A stretch of DNA of 64,000 nt from Cellulomonas flavigena DSM 20109 (GTDB lineage: Bacteria; Actinomycetota; Actinomycetes; Actinomycetales; Cellulomonadaceae), in assembly GCF_000092865.1 (NCBI RefSeq), contig NC_014151.1:1922001-1986000 (forward strand), in the 5' to 3' direction. The notes below the pieces were generated by a model that was not told where the DNA came from, searched no databases, and saw only the letters and a program-made list of their open reading frames with translations. A program made the translations under genes and the position numbers. Shown here in pieces: positions 42,454 through 50,962 of this stretch (the first letter of the stretch is position 1; each line of letters begins with the position of its first letter).

Positions 42454-45080
42454 GCCGCGCCGCGCACCACCTGCGGGCCAACGGGCTCGTCCTCGGGTGG
42501 CTCGTCGTCGCCGCGGTCGTCGCGGTCGTGCACCGCTGGCTGCCCGAGGCCGGGTGGCTGCTCGTGCACGTGGCGCTGCTCGGTGCGGTGACCACCGCGA
42601 TCCTCGTGTGGAGCCAGCACTTCGCCGACACGCTGCTGCGGCACCCCGCCCCGCGGCGCGCGCTGGCCGTGCGCCTCGCGCTGCACACGCTCGGCACGCT
42701 GGGCGTCCTGGCAGGGCGGCTGGGTGGGTGGCCCGTGGTCGTCGTCGCCGGAGGGGCACTCGTCGCCGGTGTCGGACTCGCGCAGGCCGTCGGTATCGTC
42801 CGGCAGCGCCGCGGTGCCCTGCCGTCGCGGTTCGGGCACCTCGTCCGCGCCTACGTCGCCGCCGGTCTGCTGCTCGCACCCGGCGTCGCGTGCGGCGTCG
42901 TGATGGCCACCGCGTCACCCGATCCGGAGCCGTACGCGCAGTGGTACGTCGCGCACGTGGCACTCACGCTCGTCGGCTGGGTCGGTGTCACCGTCGTCGG
43001 CACGCTCGTGGTGCTGTGGCCGACGATCCTGCACGCGCGCATCGACGAGGTCGCCGAGCGGTCCGCCGGTCGTTCGCTCGTGCTCCTCGTCGTCGGCACC
43101 CTCGTCGCGGCCGTCGGCCCGGCGACCGGCCGGCGCGCCGTCACGGTCGCCGGGCTGCTCGTCGTGCTCGCCGGCATCGGGCTCGTCGCGCGCGTCGTCG
43201 TACGGCAGGGGCGCACCGCACCGCCCGTGACGTTCGCCGCGCTGGCCGTCGGCGCCGCGCTCGTCTGGTGGGGTGTGTCCGTGGTCGGGTTCGCGGTGGT
43301 CGTGGCGACGGCCGGCTCCTGGTCGCAGGCCGTCCCGCGCCTGTCCGGGCTCGTCCCCGCGACCGTCGCCGGGTTCGCCGCACAGGTCCTCGTCGGGGCG
43401 CTGTCGTACCTGCTGCCCGTCGTGCTGGGCGGTGGACCCGCCGTCTCGCGCACCGTGGCCGCCGAGCTCGACCGCTGCGCCGTCGTACGGGCCGTCCTCC
43501 TCAACGGCGGGCTCGTCCTCTTCGTCCTGCCGACCCCGAGCCTCGTGCGCGTCCTCGGCTCGATGCTCGCGCTCGGCGTCGCGGGGTGGTTCCTCGTGCT
43601 CGTCGTGCGGGCCGTCCGCGTCGCGGGACGCGACCCCGGGGACCGGGCCCCCGCACCCGTCGTGCCCGCGCGGGCGGCCGCGCCCGACCCCGTCGCGTCG
43701 GCCCTGGTGCGTGCCCGCCGCCGGGGGGCCGGCAGCCTCGCCGCCGGCGTGCTGCTCGTCGTCACGGCCGTCGCGCTCGCGGGCGACCCCACCGCGGCGG
43801 GCCTCACGCAGGTGACCGCGGCCGGCGCCGACACCGGTGCGGCCGCCGCGACCGGTCGCACCACGACCGTCATCGTCGAGGCGCACGACATGCGGTTCGT
43901 CCCGGACCGCATCGAGGTGCCCGCGGGCGACCGGCTCGTCCTCGAGGTCGTCAACGTCGACGACACGGTGCACGACCTGGTCCTCGACGGCGGGGCGACG
44001 TCCGGGCGGCTCGCGCCGGGCGCCCGCGCCACCGTCGACGTCGGCGTCGTCGGCGGTGCGCTCGCCGGGTGGTGCTCGGTCGCCGGCCACCGGCTCATGG
44101 GCATGACGCTCGACGTCGTCGTCACGGGCGCCGCCCCCGGTGCCGCCGCACCGGAGGACCACGCCCACCACGCCGCCGCCGGAAGCCCGGCGGCAGCCGA
44201 CCTGCTCGAGCTCATGGCGGCCCCGGACGACGCGTTCGTGGCCCACGACCCGTCCCTGCCGTCGGTCGGCGCCGGCACCACCCACCACGTGCGGCTCGAG
44301 GTCACCGAGCTGGTCCAGGAGGTCGCCCCGGGAGTGACGCGCACCGCATGGACCTTCGGCGGGACCGCACCCGGACCCGTCCTGCACGGGAGGGTCGGCG
44401 ACACGTTCGTCGTCACGCTCGTCAACGACGGCACCCTGGGGCACTCGATCGACTTCCACGCCGGGGCGCTCGCCCCCGACGACGTCATGCGGACCATCGA
44501 GCCCGGCGAGACGCTCACCTACACGTTCACGGCGACGCGCAGCGGCATCTGGATGTACCACTGCTCGACCATGCCGATGAGCCTGCACATCGCGAACGGC
44601 ATGTTCGGCGCGGTCGTCATCGACCCGCCCGGCCTGCCGCCCGTCGACCACGAGTACGTGCTGGTGCAGTCCGAGCTCTACCTGGGCGCGCAGGGCGGCC
44701 TTGCCGACGAGGACGCGCTCATGGCGCAGACCCCCACGCTCGTGACCTTCAACGGGTACGCGCACCAGTACCGTGACCGCCCCCTGCAGGCCCGGACGGG
44801 CGAGCGCGTGCGCGTCTGGGTGCTCGACGCCGGCCCGAACCAGCCCTCGTCGTTCCACGTCGTCGGCGGGCAGTTCGACACCGTGTACCGCGAGGGCGAC
44901 TGGACCCTGCGCGACGGGGGCTCGACGGGTACCGGGGGAGCGCAGGTGCTCGCGCTGCAGCCCGCCGAGGGCGGGTTCGTCGAGCTGACGTTCCCCGAGG
45001 CCGGCACGTACCCGTTCGTCACGCACGTCATGGGCGACGCCGAGCGCGGGGCGTCGGGACGGTTCGTCGTCGGCGACTGA
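42450..45080 (+). CDS. nirK: Membrane-fused cupredoxin / copper nitrite reductase
   Basis: An 876-residue three-part protein. Residues 1-430: about 12 membrane spans. Then one more span (LAAGVLLVVTAVALAG) and, outside the membrane, a cupredoxin (about 468-560) with type-1 copper ligands His508, Cys542, His547 and a Met at 550/552. Residues 590-876: two-domain copper nitrite reductase with type-1 ligands His665, Cys705, His713, Met718, type-2 ligands His670, His704, His859, and catalytic Asp668 and His803. All known active-site residues are thus present: it should reduce nitrite to NO. The cupredoxin probably delivers electrons in the same chain. The GTG start overlaps the upstream membrane-protein gene. 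Confidence 0.9.
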   Translation: MSRAAHHLRANGLVLGWLVVAAVVAVVHRWLPEAGWLLVHVALLGAVTTAILVWSQHFADTLLRHPAPRRALAVRLALHTLGTLGVLAGRLGGWPVVVVAGGALVAGVGLAQAVGIVRQRRGALPSRFGHLVRAYVAAGLLLAPGVACGVVMATASPDPEPYAQWYVAHVALTLVGWVGVTVVGTLVVLWPTILHARIDEVAERSAGRSLVLLVVGTLVAAVGPATGRRAVTVAGLLVVLAGIGLVARVVVRQGRTAPPVTFAALAVGAALVWWGVSVVGFAVVVATAGSWSQAVPRLSGLVPATVAGFAAQVLVGALSYLLPVVLGGGPAVSRTVAAELDRCAVVRAVLLNGGLVLFVLPTPSLVRVLGSMLALGVAGWFLVLVVRAVRVAGRDPGDRAPAPVVPARAAAPDPVASALVRARRRGAGSLAAGVLLVVTAVALAGDPTAAGLTQVTAAGADTGAAAATGRTTTVIVEAHDMRFVPDRIEVPAGDRLVLEVVNVDDTVHDLVLDGGATSGRLAPGARATVDVGVVGGALAGWCSVAGHRLMGMTLDVVVTGAAPGAAAPEDHAHHAAAGSPAAADLLELMAAPDDAFVAHDPSLPSVGAGTTHHVRLEVTELVQEVAPGVTRTAWTFGGTAPGPVLHGRVGDTFVVTLVNDGTLGHSIDFHAGALAPDDVMRTIEPGETLTYTFTATRSGIWMYHCSTMPMSLHIANGMFGAVVIDPPGLPPVDHEYVLVQSELYLGAQGGLADEDALMAQTPTLVTFNGYAHQYRDRPLQARTGERVRVWVLDAGPNQPSSFHVVGGQFDTVYREGDWTLRDGGSTGTGGAQVLALQPAEGGFVELTFPEAGTYPFVTHVMGDAERGASGRFVVGD

Positions 45081-45150
45081 GGCACCCGCGGCACCGCGCC
45101 GCGCGGACGATCCTTCCTCACACCCCGGCACGCGGGCGTGTGCGATGAAC

Positions 45151-45205
45151 GTTCGCGGCGGGTTACGCGAGCACGCGACCGGGCGAAACACGACGTCCCT
45201 AGCCT
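45151..45205 (+). promoter_or_regulatory. narK2-nasC promoter with GlnR/NnaR-like boxes
   Basis: Boxes at 11-bp intervals: GTTCG (45151), GTTAC (45162), ACGCG (45173) and CGAAAC (45184), followed after exactly 10 bases by TAGCCT (45200-45205), a good -10. The same layout occurs before nirB. GlnR operators are built of GTnAC/GAAAC half-sites about 11 bp apart, so this is a candidate GlnR site. The mRNA leader would be about 100 bases. Confidence 0.55.
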
Positions 45206-45311
45206 CGACCACGACGCCGGCACCACGCGGCGACGCCCGCCGGGCCACCCCCCGGCCCCGACGCCCGACCCCGCGTGCCCTGCGCCGCGGCCCGACGCCC
45301 GGAGGCTCCCC

Positions 45312-46739
45312 GTGACACAGACCCCGACGACCCCCGCACCGCCCGAGGACGCGCCCTCACCGACCACCACCACGACCACCGCCGATCTCGGCCCGGGCGC
45401 GGCGCTGCTGACCCCGCCCGGCACGACGCCCGCGCTCGTCCGTCACCACGGGCGCTGGCTGCACGGCTGGAACCCCGAGTCCGCCGACCAGTGGGAGACG
45501 GTCGGGCGCGGCGTCGCACGCCGCAACCTCGTCCTGTCGATCTTCGCCGAGTTCCTCGGCTTCGCCGTGTGGGCGCTGTGGAGCATCGTCGTGCCGCGCC
45601 TGCCCGAGGCGGGCTTCGCGTTCACGACCGACCAGCTGTTCTGGTTGATCGCCGTACCGTCGCTCGTCGGCGCCACGCTGCGCATCCCCTACACGTTCGC
45701 CGTGCCGATCTTCGGCGGGCGCAACTGGACGATCGTGTCCGCGCTGCTGCTGCTCGCACCTGCGGGTGCGCTCGCGTGGGCGGTGCAGCGCCCCGAGCTC
45801 TCGTTCGGCGCGATGCTCGCGATCGCGGCGCTCGCCGGCGTCGGCGGCGGCAACTTCGCGTCGTCGATGGCGAACATCTCGTTCTTCTACCCGGAGAAGG
45901 AGAAGGGTCGCGCGCTGGGCCTCAACGCCGCGGGCGGCAACATCGGCACGGCCGCGGTGCAGTTCGCGGTGCCGATCGTCATCGTCATCGGCACCGGGGT
46001 GCACCTCGAGCGCGCCGGCCTGATGTTCGTGCCCCTCGCCGTCCTCGCCGCCGTCCTGGCCTGGCGCTACATGGACAACGTCAAGGACGCCGCGACCGAC
46101 CCGCGGGCCTACGGCTCGGCCGCCCGCCAGAAGCACACGTGGATCATCTCGTTCGTCTACATCGGCACCTTCGGCTCGTTCATCGGCTTCTCCGGTGCGT
46201 TCCCCACGCTGCTGAAGAACGAGTTCCCCGCGGTGATGCTCGAGATCGCGTTCCTCGGGGCGCTCGTGGGCTCGATCGCCCGGCCCGCCGGCGGGATCCT
46301 CGCCGACCGGCTCGGCGGCGCCCGCGTCACGGTCTGGTCCTTCGCGGTCATGGCCGCCGGGACGGTGTCGGCGATCTTCGCGCTGCGCTCGGGGTCGTTC
46401 GGACTCTTCTTCGCCTCGTTCCTCGTCCTGTTCCTCGCGACGGGTGCCGGCAACGGCTCGGTCTACCGGATGATCCCGGCGGTCTTCCGCCACGGCGCGA
46501 CCGACGACACCGACCGCACACGGCGCGCCAAGGTGGCCGCGGGCTGCATCGGGATCGCCGGCGCGGTGGGAGCGATCGGTGGGTTCCTCATCCCGCGCGG
46601 GTTCGCGATGTCGACCACCGCCACCGGCGGCATCGAGGCCGCCCTGTGGGTGATCGTCGGGATGTACGGCGTCATGGCCGCCACCACGTGGGCCGTGTAC
46701 GGCCGCCGCGGCTCGGCGTTCGGCGACACGCTCATCTGA
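45312..46739 (+). CDS. narK: Nitrate/nitrite MFS transporter (assimilatory, NarK2 type)
   Basis: A 475-residue MFS transporter with 12 spans after an unusual N-terminal extension of about 75 residues rich in Thr, Pro and Ala. The canonical nitrate signature GVGGGNFASSMANISFFYPEKEKG with Asn is present, and the second motif is GAGNGSVYRMIPAVF. Because its ATG partner gene (nasC) begins in the stop codon (TGATG), it most probably imports nitrate for assimilation, in contrast to the narG-linked transporter. GTG start with GGAGG five bases upstream. Confidence 0.93.
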   Translation: MTQTPTTPAPPEDAPSPTTTTTTADLGPGAALLTPPGTTPALVRHHGRWLHGWNPESADQWETVGRGVARRNLVLSIFAEFLGFAVWALWSIVVPRLPEAGFAFTTDQLFWLIAVPSLVGATLRIPYTFAVPIFGGRNWTIVSALLLLAPAGALAWAVQRPELSFGAMLAIAALAGVGGGNFASSMANISFFYPEKEKGRALGLNAAGGNIGTAAVQFAVPIVIVIGTGVHLERAGLMFVPLAVLAAVLAWRYMDNVKDAATDPRAYGSAARQKHTWIISFVYIGTFGSFIGFSGAFPTLLKNEFPAVMLEIAFLGALVGSIARPAGGILADRLGGARVTVWSFAVMAAGTVSAIFALRSGSFGLFFASFLVLFLATGAGNGSVYRMIPAVFRHGATDDTDRTRRAKVAAGCIGIAGAVGAIGGFLIPRGFAMSTTATGGIEAALWVIVGMYGVMAATTWAVYGRRGSAFGDTLI

Positions 46740-49700
46740 TGACGCTCACGACGACCGCGCAGTCCGAGCGCACGGCCGCGACGCAGGTCGCGACCGTGTG
46801 CTCGTACTGCGGCGTGGGCTGCGGCATCGTGCTGGACGTCGGCGACGACGGCACCGTGCGGCGCGCCAGCGGCGACCGCGCCCACCCCTCGAACGCCGGG
46901 CGCCTGTGCACCAAGGGAGCGACGAGCGCGACCATGCTGGCCGCGGGCGGGCGCGTGACGACCGCGCTCGTGCGTACCGAGCGGGGCACCGAGCCCGTCC
47001 CGGTGGACGTCGACACCGCGATCGCCGACGTCGCCCGGCGGCTGCGCGAGATCCTCGACCGCCACGGCCCCGACGCGCTCGCCCTGTACGTCTCGGGGCA
47101 GATGAGCATCGAGGCGCAGTACCTGGCCAACAAGCTCGCGAAGGGGTTCTGGCGCACCAACCAGATCGAGTCGAACTCGCGGCTGTGCATGGCCAGCGCC
47201 GGCACCGGCTACAAGCTCTCGCTCGGGTCGGACGGCCCGCCGGGGTCCTACGACGACCTCGACCACGCCGACGTCTTCCTGGTCGTCGGTGCCAACATGG
47301 CCGACTGCCACCCGGTGCTGTTCCTGCGGCTGCTCGACCGGCTCAAGGCGGGCGCGAAGCTGATCGTCGTCGACCCGCGCCGCACGGCCACGGCCGACAA
47401 GGCCGACCTGTTCCTGCAGGTGCGTCCCGGGGCCGACCTCGCGCTGCTCAACGGTCTCCTGCACCTCCTGGTGGAGGCCGGTGCCGTCGACGAGCAGTTC
47501 GTCGCCGAGCACACGCAGGGCTGGGAGCAGATGCCCGCGTTCCTCGCGAACTACCCCCCGGACGTCGTCGAGCGGCTCACGGGTGTGCCCGCGGCCGACC
47601 TGCGAGCCGCCGCCGCGCTGCTCGCCGGCGCCGAGAACTGGGTGTCCTGCTGGACGATGGGCCTCAACCAGTCGACGCACGGCACGTGGAACACCAACGC
47701 ACTGGTCAACCTGCACCTCGCGACCGGTGCGATCGGCCGGCGCGGCAGCGGACCGTTCTCCCTGACCGGCCAGCCCAACGCCATGGGCGGGCGCGAGATG
47801 GGCTACATGGGCCCCGGCCTGCCCGGCCAGCGCAGCGTGCTCGACCCCGACGACCGGGCCTTCTGCGAGGACCTGTGGGGCCTGCCACGCGGCACGATCC
47901 GTGCCGACGGCGTCGGCACCGGCACGGTCGACATGTTCCGCCGCATGGCCGACGGCGAGATCCGTGCGTGCTGGGTGATCTGCACCAACCCCGTGGCGTC
48001 GGTCGGCAACCGGCGCACCGTCATCGAGGGCCTCGAGCGCGCCGAGCTCGTCGTCACGCAGGACGCGTTCGCGGAGACCGAGACCAACGCGTACGCGGAC
48101 GTCGTGCTGCCCGCCGCGATGTGGTCCGAGGCCGACGGCGTCATGGTGAACTCCGAGCGGACGCTGACGCTCGCGCGCCGCGCGCTGGCCGCGCCCGGGC
48201 AGGCGCTGCCGGACTGGCAGCTGATCGCGCGCGTCGCCACCGCGATGGGCTACGACGGGTTCGCGTACACCTCGCCGCAGGAGGTCTTCGACGAGCTGCG
48301 GCAGGCGTCGAACCCCCGCACCGGCTACGACCTGCGCGGTGTCACCTACGAGCGGCTGCGGCGCGAGCCCGTGCAGTGGCCCTGCTCGTCGCCCGACGCG
48401 CCCGCGCGCAACCCGCTGCGCTACCTCAACGACGGTGAGCACCAGCCGCTGCTCACGCACCCCGACGGCACGCGTCCCCGCCTGGCCTTCGCGACACCGT
48501 CCGGGCGTGCCGTCTTCCACGCGCGCCCGCACACCGACCCGGCCGAGATGCCCGACGACGACCACCCGTTCTGGTTCACCACGGGCCGCGTGCAGCACCA
48601 GTGGCACACCATGACGAAGACCGGCAAGGTCCCTGCGCTCAACAAGCTCGAGCCCGGACCCTACGTCGAGGTCAACCCGCAGGACGCCGAGCGACTCGGG
48701 CTCACCGACCGCGCGCCCGTCGAGGTCGCCTCGCGTCGCGGCCGTGCCGTGCTGCCCGTCGTCGTCACCGACCGCGTGCCGCCGGGCACGTGCTTCGCGC
48801 CCTTCCACTGGAACGACGTGTTCGGGGAGTACCTCGCGGTGAACGCCGTGACGCACGACGCCGTCGACCCGTTGTCGTTCCAGCCCGAGCTCAAGGCGTG
48901 CGCGGTCGCGCTGACGCCCGTCACGACGGTCGCGCTCGCGCCCGACGCGAGCAGGGCGGCCGTCACGGTGCCGACCGAGGTGCCTCCCGAGCTCTCGGCC
49001 GACGCCCCGGTGCTCGACGGCGCCGCGACGATGCGTGCGCTCGCCGCGGCCCTCGGGGTCGACGACGTCACGCCCCCGGCGCTCGGTGACGACGAGCGCC
49101 GCTACCTCGCGGGGTTCCTCGCCGGCCTCGGCCGGGGCGCGGCGGGCACACCCGTGCTGCCGCCGTCCGCGCCGCTGAGCGAGGACCACGCGCTGTGGGT
49201 GGACGGCGTCCTCGCCGGCATGTTCTCGCGGGCGCCCGGCGCGTCCGCGGCCCGCCCGCGGACCCGCACCGTGACCGTGCTGTGGGCGTCCCAGACCGGC
49301 ACCGCCGAGGAGCTCGCGGGTCTCGTCGCACAGCGTCTCGCCGCCACCGGCCGCACGCCGCGCGTCGTCGCCATGGACGAGGCGCTCGACGACCTGCCGC
49401 GCTCCGGCGACGTGGTGCTCGTCACCAGCACGTTCGGCGACGGCGACGCACCCGACAACGGGACGGCGCTGTGGGAGGCGCTCGCCGACCCGCAGGCGCC
49501 GTCGTTCGCCGGCGCGCGGTTCGCGGTGCTCGCGCTCGGCGACCCCACGTACGACCGGTTCTGCGGTCACGGGCGCCGCCTCGACCACCGCCTCGCCGAG
49601 CTCGGCGGGCAGCGGCTCGTCGAGCGCCTCGACCGCGAGCCCGGCGACGACGACGCGGTCGAGCGCTGGGTCGCGACGCTGCTCACGGCGCTCGCGGGCG

Positions 49701-50923
49701 ACGAGGACGCCGCCGGCGGCACCGGCGCGGCCGCGAGCGACCGCGCCCCCGTCACCACGGCACCCGTCACGCCGCCGCAGGCCCCGACCCGGGCGACGCG
49801 CGCGACCCCGGGCACCGCGCGGCTGGTCGGGCGGCGCCGCCTCGGCGAGCCCGGCTCGGCGAAGGAGGTCCGCGAGATCCTCCTCGACACGTCCGGCAGC
49901 CCTCTGCCGGTGACGTACCAGGCGGGCGACGCGCTCGCGGTGCGACCGGTCACGCCACCGGCGCTCGTCGAGGAGTGGCTCGCGGCGACCGGTCTGGACG
50001 GCGACGCGACCGTCGTGCTCGACGGCACCGAGCGGCGCCTGCACGACGCGCTGCGCACCGCGCTCGACCTGGGTCGGCCCACGCCGCCCTTCCTGCGGTT
50101 CGTGGCCGACCACGCCGCGGGCACCGCGGGCGTCGAGCTGCGGCGCCTGCTGCGCGGCGAGAACAGGCAGGACCTCGCGGCGTGGACGTGGGACCGCGGC
50201 GTGGTCGACGTGGTCGCCGAGCACCGGGTCGAGGCGAGCGCGCAGGAGTGGGTCGAGGCGCTGCGCGCGCTGCAACCGCGCGCGTACTCGATCTCCTCGA
50301 GCCCGCTGGTCGACCCCGAGCGCGTGCGGCTGACGGTGTCGGTCGTGCGCTACCAGGGCCCGTCGGGGCGCCCGCGCGGCGGCACGTGCTCGACGTTCCT
50401 CGCGGACGCCGCGCCGGACGCCGAGGTGGCGGTGCACGTGCAGCCGAGCGCGCACTTCCACCCGCCGGCCGACCCGGCGGCGCCTGCCGTGATGGTCGGC
50501 CCGGGCACCGGTGTCGCGCCGTTCGTCGGCTTCCTCGCCGAGCGCGAGGCGCTGGGGCACACCGGGCGCAGCTGGCTGGTGTTCGGGGAGCAGCACGCCG
50601 CCACCGACTTCTGGTACCGCGAGGAGCTCGACGCGTGGCGCGAGCGCGGTGTGCTCACACGGCTCGACACCGCGTTCTCCCGCGACCAGCGGCAGAAGGT
50701 GTACGTGCAGGACCGCCTGCGTGAGCACGGCGCGGCGCTGTGGTCGTGGCTCGAGGAAGGGGCCCACCTGTACGTCTGCGGCGACGCGTCGCGGATGGCG
50801 CCGGACGTCGACGCCGCGCTGCGGGACGTGGTGGCGCGGCACGGCGGGCTCGACCCGCAGGACGCCGCGGCGTACGTGAAGCGTCTCGCAGCCGAGCGGC
50901 GCTACGCGCGCGACGTGTACTGA
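46739..50923 (+). CDS. nasC: Single-chain NADPH assimilatory nitrate reductase (NasC-CysJ fusion)
   Basis: A 1394-residue fusion. Residues 1-about 780 are a molybdopterin (bis-MGD) nitrate reductase: [4Fe-4S] ligands Cys21, Cys24, Cys28, Cys56 and the molybdenum ligand Cys150 in SRLCMASAG. Residues about 842-985 are a flavodoxin domain (VLWASQTGTAEELA, STFGDGDAPDN). Residues about 1010-1394 are a sulfite-reductase-flavoprotein-like FAD/NADPH module (PRAYSISSSP, GPGTGVAPFVGFLAER, and the YVKRLAAERRYARDVY end). Electrons can thus run NADPH-FAD-FMN-Fe/S-Mo in one chain, without separate ferredoxin. Coupled to the transporter gene. Such fusions are known and annotated in actinobacteria. Confidence 0.95.
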   Translation: MTLTTTAQSERTAATQVATVCSYCGVGCGIVLDVGDDGTVRRASGDRAHPSNAGRLCTKGATSATMLAAGGRVTTALVRTERGTEPVPVDVDTAIADVARRLREILDRHGPDALALYVSGQMSIEAQYLANKLAKGFWRTNQIESNSRLCMASAGTGYKLSLGSDGPPGSYDDLDHADVFLVVGANMADCHPVLFLRLLDRLKAGAKLIVVDPRRTATADKADLFLQVRPGADLALLNGLLHLLVEAGAVDEQFVAEHTQGWEQMPAFLANYPPDVVERLTGVPAADLRAAAALLAGAENWVSCWTMGLNQSTHGTWNTNALVNLHLATGAIGRRGSGPFSLTGQPNAMGGREMGYMGPGLPGQRSVLDPDDRAFCEDLWGLPRGTIRADGVGTGTVDMFRRMADGEIRACWVICTNPVASVGNRRTVIEGLERAELVVTQDAFAETETNAYADVVLPAAMWSEADGVMVNSERTLTLARRALAAPGQALPDWQLIARVATAMGYDGFAYTSPQEVFDELRQASNPRTGYDLRGVTYERLRREPVQWPCSSPDAPARNPLRYLNDGEHQPLLTHPDGTRPRLAFATPSGRAVFHARPHTDPAEMPDDDHPFWFTTGRVQHQWHTMTKTGKVPALNKLEPGPYVEVNPQDAERLGLTDRAPVEVASRRGRAVLPVVVTDRVPPGTCFAPFHWNDVFGEYLAVNAVTHDAVDPLSFQPELKACAVALTPVTTVALAPDASRAAVTVPTEVPPELSADAPVLDGAATMRALAAALGVDDVTPPALGDDERRYLAGFLAGLGRGAAGTPVLPPSAPLSEDHALWVDGVLAGMFSRAPGASAARPRTRTVTVLWASQTGTAEELAGLVAQRLAATGRTPRVVAMDEALDDLPRSGDVVLVTSTFGDGDAPDNGTALWEALADPQAPSFAGARFAVLALGDPTYDRFCGHGRRLDHRLAELGGQRLVERLDREPGDDDAVERWVATLLTALAGDEDAAGGTGAAASDRAPVTTAPVTPPQAPTRATRATPGTARLVGRRRLGEPGSAKEVREILLDTSGSPLPVTYQAGDALAVRPVTPPALVEEWLAATGLDGDATVVLDGTERRLHDALRTALDLGRPTPPFLRFVADHAAGTAGVELRRLLRGENRQDLAAWTWDRGVVDVVAEHRVEASAQEWVEALRALQPRAYSISSSPLVDPERVRLTVSVVRYQGPSGRPRGGTCSTFLADAAPDAEVAVHVQPSAHFHPPADPAAPAVMVGPGTGVAPFVGFLAEREALGHTGRSWLVFGEQHAATDFWYREELDAWRERGVLTRLDTAFSRDQRQKVYVQDRLREHGAALWSWLEEGAHLYVCGDASRMAPDVDAALRDVVARHGGLDPQDAAAYVKRLAAERRYARDVY

Positions 50924-50962
50924 CGTGAGGGCGCTCGACGGCCTGGGGCGCCGCCGGCCGCG

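Noticed and set aside
46463-50842. A 1459-codon open frame antisense to nasC
   Set aside because: Its translation is Arg/Val/Asp/Gly-rich without any known motif, while the plus strand gives a full multi-domain nitrate reductase. Long antisense frames are expected in DNA with G/C at third positions.
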